Shown one piece after another: positions 52,444 to 61,955 of a stretch of 64,000 bases of DNA. The position numbers and the translations under genes were made by a program. This DNA comes from UBA6627 sp965248675 (GTDB lineage: Bacteria; Chloroflexota; Dehalococcoidia; UBA2979). Under the pieces are notes generated by a model, which saw only the letters and a program-made list of their open reading frames with translations, was not told where the DNA came from and did no database searches. Each line of letters opens with the position of its first letter. Position 1 is the stretch's first letter. The stretch is from positions 124,001-188,000 of the forward strand of contig CBDFJZ010000008.1 of assembly GCA_965248675.1 (NCBI GenBank), given 5' to 3'.

Positions 52444-53044
52444 CGGGTTCGGGGGATCGGTTGCGGTTGGTTGTGATGAAGTCGCGAATCAGTTGCTCGT
52501 CGACCTCGTCGAGGATGATCCGGCGTCCCCACGAGACGACGATGATCGGCGATGCGTTCTCGACGCGCGGCGAGAGGATCGCGTCGGTACCGAAGTCGGA
52601 GGCGATGTTTCGCATCAGCTCGAGATCCGCTTCCGAGACGTCGTCGGGCTGGTAGGACATCCAGACCATGCCGTGCTCGAGGGCGTGGATCGCGTTCCCG
52701 TCGGCGACTTGCTGGTCGTAGATCCCCTGGCGGAGCGGCTGGAGGTAATGCGGCCCGCCGGCCGGGGTGAGCGGGGGGTTGGGACCGAGTGAACCGACGG
52801 GGACGTGCAGGGCTCGATCGAGGTCCACGGCCTCGCCGAGCAACCGGTCCTCGGATGAGCTGAAGCCAAGCGGCGTACGGGCGACGATGACGAGGACGAC
52901 GACGAGCGCGATCGCGATCGGGACCAAGACTGTGAATCCACCCCAGGAGTCGATCGCCTGTCGCCATCGCGGCTTCGTGGAAACCGGGGGCGTGGGAGCA
53001 GCGGTGCTGGGCCGCCGGCGGCGGCGACGTCTCGTGGTGCCCAA
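52433..53044 (-). CDS. DUF3105 membrane-anchored protein
   Basis: Protein of about 203 residues. After a basic N-terminus and one TM (VLVPIAIALVVVLVIVAR), the extracytoplasmic part has GGPHYLQPLRQGIYDQQVADG and NAIHALEHGMVWMSYQPD, the DUF3105 signature with conserved His residues (H-A-L-E-H-G). The start is uncertain: TTG 53044 is proposed, because the open frame continues upstream through unrelated sequence with no ATG or GTG near the conserved start. DUF3105 is common in Actinobacteria and Chloroflexota; its function is unknown. Confidence 0.75.
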   Translation of the reverse strand: MGTTRRRRRRRPSTAAPTPPVSTKPRWRQAIDSWGGFTVLVPIAIALVVVLVIVARTPLGFSSSEDRLLGEAVDLDRALHVPVGSLGPNPPLTPAGGPHYLQPLRQGIYDQQVADGNAIHALEHGMVWMSYQPDDVSEADLELMRNIASDFGTDAILSPRVENASPIIVVSWGRRIILDEVDEQLIRDFITTNRNRSPEPGIR

Positions 53045-53187
53045 TTGATCGACCGATCCAGCGGCGGTGTGGGTGCTCCGAAAACTGTAGCAACGGCGAT
53101 CAGCAGCCGCGAGTAGCGCCCGATCAGCGGCGCCTGACCGGTCCGGAAGAGGCCGGGCGCGACGCGGGCCGCAGCCGAGAATCGCAG

Positions 53188-54006
53188 CTAGACGCGCGGC
53201 TCCCACGAGAAGCGGCGCGCCGCGACGAGGGCGCCGATCGCGCCCCAGAGGACGATGATCGCGAGGTGGCCCGGCTCGAAGCCCGCGCCCGCTTCGAACG
53301 GGTTGAACGCGGTTTGCAGGGCCAGCGAGAGGTGCTTGACCGGGAAGACGTCGCCGATCAGCGTGAGCCATTGCGGGCTGTCGTCGTCGATCGGGATGAA
53401 GACGTCGGAGATGAAGAGCAACGGCAGGATCGAGGCGTTGACCACCGCCGGCGCGGCGTCGGCGTTCGGGATGAAGCTCGTGATCGCGAGGCCGAGGATG
53501 GAGAAGGTGGCGGCGCCGAGCGCGAGGCTGATCACGAACGCGGGCAGCGTATTCGTGGGGATGTCGACGCCGTAGAAGAGCGTCCCGAACAGCGTCACGA
53601 TGGCGACGAGGGCGATCGCGACGAGCGTCATGAACACGACGCGACCGATGAGGAATGAGGCGGCGGGGAGCGGGGTACCTCGGAGGCGTTTGAGCAGGCC
53701 CTGGTCGCGCGAGATGGACATGCTCATCGCGAGGCCGGTGTAGCAGGCGTTGACCACGGACAGCGCGGCGATGGCGGGAACGTAGAAGGTGGAGACGTTG
53801 GTGGTGCCGCCCTCGAGCTGGAGCTGCTCGTTCCCGAACAAGAGATTGAAGATGATGAGGAAGATCAGCGGGAAGACGAAAGTGAAGAAGGCGGAGGCGG
53901 GGTTGCGCGTGAATGCGACCGCCTCGTAGCGAACCTGGCGGAGGCCGAGGCTGAGCCTCCTCGTGCTGCCGCTCACGCGGCTGGTGCCCCTCGTGATGCC
54001 GCTCAC
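53188..54006 (-). CDS. ABC-2 type transporter permease
   Basis: Membrane protein of 272 residues with six TM segments; it pairs with the ATPase encoded just upstream as an exporter of the ABC-2/DrrB type. Seen: RNPASAFFTFVFPLIFLIIFNLLFG, then the cytoplasmic signature GLLKRLRGTPLPAASFLIGR, and VVNASILPLLFISDVFIPID, all typical. The start is ambiguous: GTG 54006 and GTG 53976 lie in adjacent copies of a tandem repeat (53960-54076), each copy offering a GTG in the same context. Confidence 0.88.
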   Translation of the reverse strand: MSGITRGTSRVSGSTRRLSLGLRQVRYEAVAFTRNPASAFFTFVFPLIFLIIFNLLFGNEQLQLEGGTTNVSTFYVPAIAALSVVNACYTGLAMSMSISRDQGLLKRLRGTPLPAASFLIGRVVFMTLVAIALVAIVTLFGTLFYGVDIPTNTLPAFVISLALGAATFSILGLAITSFIPNADAAPAVVNASILPLLFISDVFIPIDDDSPQWLTLIGDVFPVKHLSLALQTAFNPFEAGAGFEPGHLAIIVLWGAIGALVAARRFSWEPRV

Positions 54007-54076
54007 CCGGCTGGCTCGCTCGTGATGCCGCTCACGCGGCTGGCTCGCTCGTGATGCCGCTCACGCGGCTGGCTCG
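53960..54076. repeat. Four tandem 29-30 bp repeats at the ABC gene junction
   Basis: Units start at 53960, 53990, 54019 and 54048. Each contains CTCGTG(A/C)TGCCGCTCAC followed by (G/C)CGGCTGG; units 3 and 4 are identical. GCCGC-TCAC-GCGGC can form a small hairpin in units 1, 3 and 4. On the minus strand each unit supplies a GTG codon, and the array covers the end of the ATPase gene and the beginning of the permease gene. Confidence 0.85.
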
Positions 54077-55005
54077 GGATCGCCGTTTGCGCCGTTCGCG
54101 TCCGTTGCGGCGAGCTGGAGGTAGACATCCTCGAGGGTGGCGCGGGTGACGGTGAGGCCCTCGAGTTCGATCCCGCGTTCAGCCGCGCGGCTGCTGATCA
54201 TGGCGAGCGCCTGCGTAGGCCGAGCGGTGCGGATGGTGACGACGTCCTCGGAGATCGCGACCTCGTCGAGGACGCCGGCGATCAGCGAGGTGGCGGCGGG
54301 GGTCTGCTGGAACTCGATCGTCGAGACGTGATCGCGGTCCATCAGCTCGCTCGGCGTGCCCTCCGCAACAATTTCGCCGGCGACGATGATCGCGAGGCGG
54401 TCGGCGAGCTGCTGCGTCTCGTCCATGTAGTGGGTGGTGAGGAACACCGTCTTGCCGAGGGCCTTGAGGTTGCGGACGAGCTCCCAGGCCTGCCGGCGCG
54501 CCGCCGGGTCGAAACCGGTGGTCGGCTCGTCCAGGAAGAGCAGGTCGGGGTCCCCGGCGAGACCGACGGCGACGTCGAGGCGCCGCTGCTGGCCGCCGGA
54601 GAGGCGACGGACGCGGGTGGCGCGCTGGTCGGCCAGACCAACCACCTCGAGGATCTCGTCCAAGGGGCGAGGGTGGGGGTAGAAGCCTCGGAACTGACGG
54701 AGCGTCTCCTCGACGGTGAGGTACGGCTCGACGCCGGTGGACTGGAGGACGATGCCGATCTGCTCGCGGAAGGCGCGACCGGGATGCTGAGGGTCGTGGC
54801 CAAGGACGTCGACTGTCCCGCCGTCGCGGTCACGGTGCCCCTCGAGGATCTCGACCGTCGTGGTCTTCCCGGCGCCGTTGGGGCCGAGGAGCGCGAAGAC
54901 CTCGGCGCGGTCGACGTGGAGGTCGATGCCGCGCACGGCCTCGACGGCGCCGTAGCGCTTGCGGAGGCCGCTGACCTCGATCGCGTGGGTGCTGGCGGCG
55001 GTCAT
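54061..55005 (-). CDS. ABC transporter ATP-binding protein
   Basis: Cytoplasmic ATPase of 314 residues of the DrrA/CcmA-like export group. Walker A is LLGPNGAGKTTTVEILEG, the Q-loop is IGIVLQSTG, the signature is RRLSGGQQRRLDVAVGL, Walker B is DLLFLDEPTTGFDP and the switch His is in FLTTHYMDE. A C-terminal extension of about 90 residues (IEFQQTPAATSLIAG...) is common in this group. ATG 55005 is chosen because the residues before it are non-homologous. The permease gene follows across the tandem repeats. Confidence 0.92.
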   Translation of the reverse strand: MTAASTHAIEVSGLRKRYGAVEAVRGIDLHVDRAEVFALLGPNGAGKTTTVEILEGHRDRDGGTVDVLGHDPQHPGRAFREQIGIVLQSTGVEPYLTVEETLRQFRGFYPHPRPLDEILEVVGLADQRATRVRRLSGGQQRRLDVAVGLAGDPDLLFLDEPTTGFDPAARRQAWELVRNLKALGKTVFLTTHYMDETQQLADRLAIIVAGEIVAEGTPSELMDRDHVSTIEFQQTPAATSLIAGVLDEVAISEDVVTIRTARPTQALAMISSRAAERGIELEGLTVTRATLEDVYLQLAATDANGANGDPEPAA

Positions 55006-55048
55006 CGGGCAAGTGTGCGTGATCTCGCCGCGGCGATCGCCTCTATCG

Positions 55049-56138
55049 CTATGCCAGCCTGTAGAAGCGGAAGAAGTCGTTCTCCAGCGGCAGTACCTCG
55101 ATGTCCGCGAAGCCGGCCTCCCGGACGTAGCCGCGCAGCGTGTCGGGGCGCATGACGGTGCCCGTGCCAACGGACGGTTGATGTGACATACCGTCTGGCA
55201 AGCAGACCAGCAGGCTGTAGCCGTAGAAGAGCCGATCGAGGTCGTTGGCGGGGGCCTCGAACTGCTCCGCGACGTTCTCGTCCATGACGATCACGGTGCC
55301 ATTTTCGCCCGCGAGCTTGCGCATCGTCGCGAGGACGCCGACCGGCTGCGGCAAGTCGTGGATGCACTCGCAGGCCAGCACGAGGTCGTACGAGCCGTCT
55401 GCCTCCGGCGGCGTCCCTGGCGTAGAAGGCGACGCGATCGCCGACTCCTCGATCGCGCGCGTGCGCGGTCGCACGCTCCATCGCTGGCGCATCGAGGTCG
55501 TAGCCGTCGACGATGGCGTTGGGGTAGGCCTCGGCGATGCCGATCGCCGACCAGCCGAAGCCGGTGCCGACGTCGGCGACGCGAGCGCCGGGCTGCTGGA
55601 GGCGCTGGTGCAGCGCGGGCATTTGCGCGAGGTACTCGCCGAGCTGGTTGAGGAACATCGGCTTGTTGGCGTCGCCCTGGGCCTCACGCATGTCGTCGCC
55701 GTAGTCCGTCCACGGCACGCCGCCGCCGGTGCGATAGGCGTCGAGGATCGCAGGTATCTGGTTGCCACCCGCGACGAGCAGGCGCATGAACGGCGCGAAG
55801 TAGTTGAGGCTGTTGTCGTCGGTGAGCACCTCGGCGTGCGCGGCCGGCAGCTCGAAACTCCGCGCTGCCGGATCCGAGGAGTCGGAGGCGAGCGTGAGGA
55901 TGCCGTCGGCGGCTTGCTGTTCGAGCCACTCGCGGGCGTAGCGCTCGGCGACGCCGGCGCGGGTTCCCAGCTCGGCCGCGGTCGCGGGGCCGCCCGCGGT
56001 GAGCGCGCGGTAGAGGCCGAGCCGGTCGCCGATGTAGACGCCGTAGGTCGTCATCGCGCCGAGCAGGTCGCCAAAGAGTCGCTCAACGAGGGCCTCGGCC
56101 TGCTCGCCCTGGACGGCTGGAGTCGTTGCCTGGGTCAT
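55049..56138 (-). CDS. Winged-helix SAM-dependent methyltransferase, apparent frameshift
   Basis: Read from ATG 56138, the protein has an N-terminal winged-helix dimerisation domain (LFGDLLGAMTTYGVYIGDRLG; AAELGTRAGVAERYAREWLEQ) and a methyltransferase domain with motif I VADVGTGFGWSAIGIAEAYP. At 55405-55414 the coding frame changes: GDRVAFYARD continues in another frame as PPEADGSYDLVLACECIHDL, MRKLAGENGTVIVMDENV and ends at 55049 (VLPLENDFFRFYRLA). One extra base accounts for it. The intact protein would be about 360 residues, resembling class I methyltransferases of the S-adenosylmethionine O/N type. Substrate unknown. Confidence 0.8.
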
Positions 56139-56223
56139 GAGTTCTCCCTCCTCGTGAGCCCGATCTCGTGGTCGTGGCAGCCCGACCGGTACGATAACGC
56201 CTCGGACGAATCGGGGGCCGCAG

Positions 56224-56838
56224 ATGGCGGAACTTTATCACGATGGGCACCGCGGGCTGCAGGACCGCTTCGACACGCGGCGGCTGGCGGACCGCCTCGA
56301 GGAGCGGATCGTGCACCCGACGTTCAGCGACGACGAGCGCGAGTTCATCGCGCGGCAGTCGATGTTCTTCCTCGCGACGGTGGACGCCGATGGGCACCCG
56401 AACTGCTCGTACAAGGGCGGAACGCCAGGGTTCGTGCGCGTGGTCGAGCCCGACACGCTCGCCTTTCCGAGCTATGACGGGAACGGGATGTTCCTCTCGA
56501 TGGGCAACGTCGCACAGACGGGTGAGGTGGGGATGCTGTTCGTCGACTTCGCCGGTCAGACACGGATGCGCGTGAATGGGACGGCATCGATCGATTTCGA
56601 TGACCCGCTGATCGGGTCGTTCGCCGACGCGCAGTTCCTCGTGCGGGTGCGAGCGCGCGAGATCTTCATGAACTGCCCGCGCTATATCCACAAGATGGAG
56701 CTCGTGGAGCCCTCGGTGTTCGCGCCGACGGGTGACGAGCCGCCGCCGATCCCGGCATGGAAACGCTCCGAGGCGATGCGCGACAGCTTGCCGGCGAACG
56801 ACCCGGCTCGCGACCCGAGCCGGCCGACGGCCCCGTAG
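56224..56838 (+). CDS. Pyridoxamine 5'-phosphate oxidase family protein
   Basis: Split-barrel flavoprotein of 204 residues. The first strands are IARQSMFFLATVDADGHPNCSYKGG, followed by LAFPSYDGNGMFLSMGNVAQTG and VGMLFVDFAGQTRMRVNGTA, the order seen in the PNPOx-like proteins that are annotated as flavin-binding general stress or nitroreductase-like proteins. The C-terminal PRYIHKMELVEPS with NCPRY is characteristic of this subgroup. Cofactor probably FMN, substrate unknown. Divergent from the methyltransferase at 56138. Confidence 0.8.
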   Translation: MAELYHDGHRGLQDRFDTRRLADRLEERIVHPTFSDDEREFIARQSMFFLATVDADGHPNCSYKGGTPGFVRVVEPDTLAFPSYDGNGMFLSMGNVAQTGEVGMLFVDFAGQTRMRVNGTASIDFDDPLIGSFADAQFLVRVRAREIFMNCPRYIHKMELVEPSVFAPTGDEPPPIPAWKRSEAMRDSLPANDPARDPSRPTAP

Positions 56839-56924
56839 TCGCTGGCGACGATCTGATCGGAGCGAGGGCACCGCGCGCGCTCTAAGATGACGCGCGAAAC
56901 CGATCAGGGAACAGGCGGGGAACG

Positions 56925-57827
56925 ATGATCGACGAAGCGCTCTTGCGCCATCTCTATCGCTACGACCGCTCGTTGCCGCTGCTCGGCACGTCGGAGCGCG
57001 AACCATGCCGCGATCCGGAAACGCGGCAGCCGATCGAGGGCCTCGAGGCGGAGCGGGTGTCGTTCGCATCGACGCACGACGAGCGGGTGGTGGCGACGGT
57101 GACCCGGCCGACCGAGGGCGGGCCGTTCCCGGCCCTGATCATCCAGCACGGCTCGACGCCGATGGGACGCCATAGCTGGGCGATGCCTGGGCGGAATCCG
57201 CTGCATCAGCTCTGGGCGCAGCGTGGCTTCCTGACCGTTGCTGTCGACGCGTACGGCTTTGGTTCGCGCGAGGGCCCGGACAATCGAGGGCGCCTCGGGA
57301 CGGAGCGCGCCGACCTGATGTTCCGTACGCGCGACGCGCGGATGCAGGCGGTGCAGGATTTGATGCGGACCGTCGACTACCTCGAGGCGCGGTACGACGT
57401 TCGGGCCGACGCGATCGGCTACGCGGGCGTCTCGATGGGCTGCCGAATCGGCGTGCCGTTCGCGGGCCTCGATGACCGCGTGCGAGCCGCCGCGTTCTTC
57501 GTCGGCGGATCCGGTCCGTACGCGAGCTGGGCGATCGAGGGGACCGAGTACGCCGGCCTCGCGGAGGACCGCGACCACGTCCTGGCGCTGACCGATCCGC
57601 TGGCGTTCGCGTCGATGACCAGCGGCCGCCCGATGTTCATGGCGAACGGCGAGCAGGACGTGCTCGTCGGCAAGGAGCCGGGCGAACGGCTACAGGCCGC
57701 GCTCGGCGAACCGAAGACGCTGCACTGGTTCGATGGCGGTCACGGCGAGACGCCGCGCGCGCTGTTCGACGAAGCGGCCGACTTCCTCGCGGAACACCTC
57801 GGCGTGCTCGCGACCGCGACGGCGTGA
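56925..57827 (+). CDS. Alpha/beta hydrolase (dienelactone hydrolase-like)
   Basis: Soluble hydrolase of 300 residues. The nucleophile elbow is AGVSMGCRIG (G-x-S-M-G), preceded by ALIIQHGSTP for the oxyanion region and FLTVAVDAYGFGSREG. A late Asp in MFMANGEQDVLVG and His in FDGGHGETP complete the triad. The overall pattern fits acetyl-xylan esterase or dienelactone hydrolase-like enzymes acting on small esters. It overlaps the next gene by 4 nt, so the two are co-transcribed. Confidence 0.85.
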   Translation: MIDEALLRHLYRYDRSLPLLGTSEREPCRDPETRQPIEGLEAERVSFASTHDERVVATVTRPTEGGPFPALIIQHGSTPMGRHSWAMPGRNPLHQLWAQRGFLTVAVDAYGFGSREGPDNRGRLGTERADLMFRTRDARMQAVQDLMRTVDYLEARYDVRADAIGYAGVSMGCRIGVPFAGLDDRVRAAAFFVGGSGPYASWAIEGTEYAGLAEDRDHVLALTDPLAFASMTSGRPMFMANGEQDVLVGKEPGERLQAALGEPKTLHWFDGGHGETPRALFDEAADFLAEHLGVLATATA

Positions 57828-58991
57828 CGTTCGCGGGCCAGATCGACCCGCTGCTGGCGGGCGTGGTGGAGCGAGGTGAGCTCGCGGGGATCGCCGCCAC
57901 CGTCGAGTCCGCGGGCGAAACACGGTACGCCGGCGCCGCCGGGCACTTCGAGGTCGACGGCAGTGGTCCGGCGTACGCGCTCGATACGCCGCTGCGGATC
58001 GCCTCGATGACGAAGGCCATCACCTCGGTGGCCGCGATGCAGCCGTGGAGCTTGGGCAGCTCGACCTGGACGCACCTGTGTCGAGGTGGCTCCCCCAGCT
58101 CGAGGCGCCGTCGGTGCTGGCGGCGGACGGCACGCTGTGTCCGGCGCGGACGCCGATCACCGCGCGGCAGCTGCTGACGCACACCTCGGGATTCGGCTAC
58201 ACAATCTGGAACGAGCGGCTCGCCGCGCACGTCAGGGAGCACCCGCTACCGGCGGCGGCCGTTCCCGGAGCGGAGATCCTCGGCGCACCGCTGCTCTTCG
58301 AGCCCGGGACGACCTGGCAGTACAGCATCAGCACGGACTGGATCGGCGAGCTGATCTCGGCGATCTCCGGACAGCGCCTCGGGCAATACTTCGCGGAGCA
58401 TCTCTTCCGGCCGCTGGGTATGACGGCCACGCGCTTCTTCGACGCGGCGGGCGGCGCCGAGGTCGCATCGCTCCACGCGCGGCAGGTCGACGGATCGCTC
58501 GCACGCGAGGTGGCGCTGCCTCGGCGGGGGGGGGGGGGGACGCCCACCAGTCGGGCGGCGGAGGACTGCAGTCGACGGCCCGTGACTACGGGCGCTTTCT
58601 GCGAATGATCCTCGGACGAGGCGCGCTCGACGAGGCGCGCGTCCTCGAGGCGGCGACGGTGCAACAGATGGCGACGAGCCAGACCGGCGATCTGGATGTG
58701 GTCGGCGTGCTGGCCGCGGCGGACCCGAAGCTCAGCAACAGCGAGGACATGAGCTTTGGCCACGCGGCCGGGTTCGGGCTCGGGTTCCTGGTGACCCTCG
58801 AAACGTCGCGCACCGGACGGACGGCGGGGAGCCTGAGCTGGGGCGGGCTGTTCAACACGTACTACTGGATCGACCTCGAACGGGACGTGGCCGGAGCGGT
58901 GTACACGCAGGTGCTGCCCTTCCTCGACCGTGCGGTGCTGGACGTGAGCCGCGAGTTCGAGCGCGTGACCTACGAGTCGCTGGACGCGTAG
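57824..58991 (+). CDS. Serine hydrolase, beta-lactamase/class C family, two apparent frameshifts
   Basis: Penicillin-binding-fold hydrolase of about 390 residues when repaired. Frame 1 (GTG 57824) carries the catalytic SxxK in LRIASMTKAITSVAAMQ. Near 58043 one base seems missing and homology resumes as VELGQLDLDAPVSRWLPQL, with LLTHTSGFGY and the Y-S-I of TWQYSISTDWIG. A run of fourteen G at 58526-58539 then breaks the frame again, and the third part reads SGGGGLQSTARDYGRFLRMIL to the end (WGGLFNTYYWIDLERDVAG). The three parts line up as one EstB/AmpC-like esterase. The poly-G break could be an assembly error or a slippery site. Confidence 0.8.
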
Positions 58992-59019
58992 CGGAGCCGG
59001 CGGAGCTGGATCGGTCGGC

Positions 59020-60471
59020 TCACGCTGGTCCCAGCGGCGCCGTGTCGCCGGTTCGCGCCTGCCAGGCACGCAGCCGCTCGGTCAGATCGGAGATGCGTGC
59101 CTGTTGTTCCGGGCTGCGGAAGAGATTGGTCAGCTCGTGCGGGTCCGAGTTGAGGTCGAACAGCTCGCCGTCGTCCCCTTCGCAGAGAACGAGCTTCCAT
59201 CGGTCGGGGGACACGATCGCACGTCGGGGAATGGCGATCATCTCATTGATCACGTCGTTCCCGAGGTCGCGGTCGCCCTGGCCGTTCCACTCGATGAAGA
59301 CGTCGTTGCTCTCGAGGGTGGCCTCGCCTCGGAGCACGGCCGCGCCGCTTTCGCCCTGCAGGTGGTCCGGTGGCTCGGCGCCCATCAACTCGAGCAGCGT
59401 CGGGACCAGATCGATGTGGCCGAAGTTGCCTGGGACGCTCGTCTGTTCCTTCGACAACGCGGGAACGCGAAGAATGAACGGCACGCGCGCTGATTCCTCG
59501 TAAAATGCGCGCTTTTCCAGCAGGCCGTGGTCACCGAGCATCTCGCCGTGATCGCTCGTCACCACGATGATCGTGTCGTCCATCAGGCCCGCTTCGTCGA
59601 GGGCTGCGATCATGCGTCCGACCTGGCGGTCCACGAGCGTGATGTTCGCGAAGTACTGCGCGCGCAGTGCCCGCCAGCCGGCCTCGGTGTGGAGGTCGTG
59701 GCCGTCACAGCCGGCGACCGAATCCTCGCGATGGTCGCCCGCGAGGTAGAACTCGGCACGCGCCGTGTTGAACAGCGATGCGCCGACCGGCTGCTTCAGG
59801 AACGCTGGTCCGACCGGCAGGTCCTCGGGACCGTAGAGATCACCGCGCGGGCCTGAATAGGGCGGGTGAGGCTCGAAGAAGTTCACGAACAGCAGGAACG
59901 GCGGACCTGATTGGCGCCCGAAGAAGTCGATCGCCTCGTTCGACACCCAGGCTGCCTGCGTCAGGTGCTCGGGCAGGTTGGCCCGGGCGACCGCACGCTC
60001 CGATGCGGCCCCGTCGCCACCCGGCCGGACGTGCGCCGGTGGCAGCTCGACGCCGTTCCGCTCGAGGAACGCCTCGTAGCTGCGACTCGTGGATGCGTCG
60101 GCAGCGTCTTTGCCGACCGGCACCCATTCGGCGAAGCCGTGCTGAGCACTGGTGTCGTTGCCGAGGTGCCACTTGCCGAAGTAGGCGCAGTGGTAATCGG
60201 AAGGGGCCAGCTCGGCGATGGTGCTCGTGTCGTCGCGCATCGGGATGGCGTTGCGGACCTGGCCGGTCGTATGCGGATAGAGCCCGGTCAGCAGCGACGA
60301 TCGGGCTGGCGTGCAAACCGGCTGAGTGACGTACGCGTTCTCGAAGACGAAGCTGGTGTCAGCGAGTGCGTCGAGGTTGGGCGTCTGGACCCAATCGTTG
60401 CCGTAGCAGCGGAGCGAGTCGAACCGCTGCTGGTCGGTGATGATGACGAGCACGTTCGGTTCGTCGGGCAT
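59020..60471 (-). CDS. Arylsulfatase-type sulfatase
   Basis: Sulfatase of 483 residues. PNVLVIITDQQRFDSL near the N-terminus supplies the paired Asp metal ligands. The maturation motif is CTPAR at Cys53 (PVCTPARSSLLTGLYPH), in which Cys is converted to formylglycine. WHLGN, FFEPHPPYSGP and IVVTSDHGEMLGDHGLLEKRAFYEESARVP are further signature blocks. ATG 60471 is used because AGGAG precedes it and the previous 13 residues are unrelated. No signal peptide is seen, so it may be cytoplasmic. Sulfate ester substrate unknown; no sulfatase-modifying enzyme is in the window. Confidence 0.9.
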   Translation of the reverse strand: MPDEPNVLVIITDQQRFDSLRCYGNDWVQTPNLDALADTSFVFENAYVTQPVCTPARSSLLTGLYPHTTGQVRNAIPMRDDTSTIAELAPSDYHCAYFGKWHLGNDTSAQHGFAEWVPVGKDAADASTSRSYEAFLERNGVELPPAHVRPGGDGAASERAVARANLPEHLTQAAWVSNEAIDFFGRQSGPPFLLFVNFFEPHPPYSGPRGDLYGPEDLPVGPAFLKQPVGASLFNTARAEFYLAGDHREDSVAGCDGHDLHTEAGWRALRAQYFANITLVDRQVGRMIAALDEAGLMDDTIIVVTSDHGEMLGDHGLLEKRAFYEESARVPFILRVPALSKEQTSVPGNFGHIDLVPTLLELMGAEPPDHLQGESGAAVLRGEATLESNDVFIEWNGQGDRDLGNDVINEMIAIPRRAIVSPDRWKLVLCEGDDGELFDLNSDPHELTNLFRSPEQQARISDLTERLRAWQARTGDTAPLGPA

Positions 60472-60595
60472 ACGGGCTCCTCTTGATCCACCGCCCGGAG
60501 GGCACATCATCGCGCTGCCGCAGCGAATTGTTGCCGATTACCCGCGGTTTCGCATCGGCCTTGACGGCGCAGACGCAGGCGGTGCGAGCCGTCGG

Positions 60596-61909
60596 CTAGC
60601 GCCTATGGTCGCCGAGCCAGACGGTGATCGCGACACCGAGGCCGGTCAGTAGAGCCCAGAGGGCGAAGCTACCAGTTGGACTCGTCTCCGTTCCGGATGA
60701 CAGCTCCGCCGGCGCCTGAGGTGTGGCCGTGCGGCGCTCCCCTCGGGTCTCCGGAGCGCGGTGGTCCGGCACGGCCGGGACTGCCTCGGGAGCTGTCGCA
60801 GGCGGCGCCTCCTCGGGCGAGATCCACGCCCGCGCCACGTCGCGAGCCGCCGGTGTGCGCCGCGGCTCGGGGAGCCAAGGCAGACCGCGGCCGAGCACGG
60901 GGATCGCCCGGCCGCGGTCGAGGGCGGCCCGCGTCCGTTCGAGCACGTTGGCGACGGTCGGGAACCCGCCGCCCGAGCGCTCCAACACTCGCACCTCGAC
61001 GTTGGCGCGTGCGACCTCGGCGCCGAAGAGCATGACCTGTGCGCTGAAGTTGAAGAACAGCAGCAGGACGATCACGAACCCGAGGGCGCCGTAGGTCGCG
61101 TCGTAGTTGCCGAACGAGGCGACGTACTGCGCGAAGCCGATCTTCAGCAGCTCGAAGAGGAGCGCGGCGAGGATCACACCGGGGAGCACCTGGCGCGCCG
61201 TGTAACCCGCGCGAGCGACCGACGTGTAGAGGAGCAAGAAGACGAGGCCGGTGACGAGCGGCGGAATCAGCAGATAGGCGAGGCTGGCGAGCCAGGCGGT
61301 GAGCGTCGCGAGGTTGTCGCCGACGAGCGCGTCGGTCTGACGCTGAGCGAAGGCGATCGCGACGGTCAGCGCGAACGAGGCGAGCAGCAGCAGTCCGAAG
61401 CCGACGACCAGTGCAAGGTCGATCGTCTTGCCGAGGACCAACGGCCGCTGACGCTCGACGTGGAACACGCCATTGAGGGCGACGCGCACGCTGGTGAACA
61501 GCGCGCTCGCCGCGTAGGCGGTACCGACGAAGCCGATCACCCCGAGCGCGCCGCGCGCCGAGACCACCGAGTCGACGACCTGTTCGAGGTCGCCACGTCC
61601 ATCTTCCTCGGTGAGCGGCAGGGTCTCCATCAGCTCGTCGATCAAGCGCTGTTGGTCGCCGACGTCAGTGACGAAAAACGCCAGGACGCCGACGGCGAAG
61701 AGCGCGAGTGGGAACAGCGAGATCAGTGCGAAGTAGGTGATACCCGCCGCGAAGATCGTGCAGCGGTCGCGCCCGTAGGCGGTGCCGGCGCGCAGTGCGA
61801 CTTCGAACCAGCGGATGGCAGCGCTTCCCTCCCGTCGCGGACCTGCGCGCCAGCCTAGCGCGTGCCCCTCCTCGGGTTGTTGGCTCGCGGCTCCGGCTGT
61901 TACCGTCAC
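60596..61909 (-). CDS. YihY/virulence factor BrkB family membrane protein
   Basis: Integral membrane protein of 437 residues with six main TM segments; RDRCTIFAAGITYFALISLFPLALFAV is the family start, VIGFVGTAYAASALFTSVRVALNGVFHV and NYDATYGALGFVIVLLLFFNFSAQVMLFGAE are further blocks. GTG start at 61909. The C-terminal 130 residues are Pro/Ala-rich and disordered, ending with a hydrophobic segment (FALWALLTGLGVAITVWLG), which is an unusual addition. Once called RNase BN, the family is now seen as a membrane protein of uncertain role. Confidence 0.87.
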   Translation of the reverse strand: MTVTAGAASQQPEEGHALGWRAGPRREGSAAIRWFEVALRAGTAYGRDRCTIFAAGITYFALISLFPLALFAVGVLAFFVTDVGDQQRLIDELMETLPLTEEDGRGDLEQVVDSVVSARGALGVIGFVGTAYAASALFTSVRVALNGVFHVERQRPLVLGKTIDLALVVGFGLLLLASFALTVAIAFAQRQTDALVGDNLATLTAWLASLAYLLIPPLVTGLVFLLLYTSVARAGYTARQVLPGVILAALLFELLKIGFAQYVASFGNYDATYGALGFVIVLLLFFNFSAQVMLFGAEVARANVEVRVLERSGGGFPTVANVLERTRAALDRGRAIPVLGRGLPWLPEPRRTPAARDVARAWISPEEAPPATAPEAVPAVPDHRAPETRGERRTATPQAPAELSSGTETSPTGSFALWALLTGLGVAITVWLGDHRR

Positions 61910-61955
61910 CGTAGATCAAGCCCGACACGGCACGGGGCCCGAGCGAGGAGTGCGC

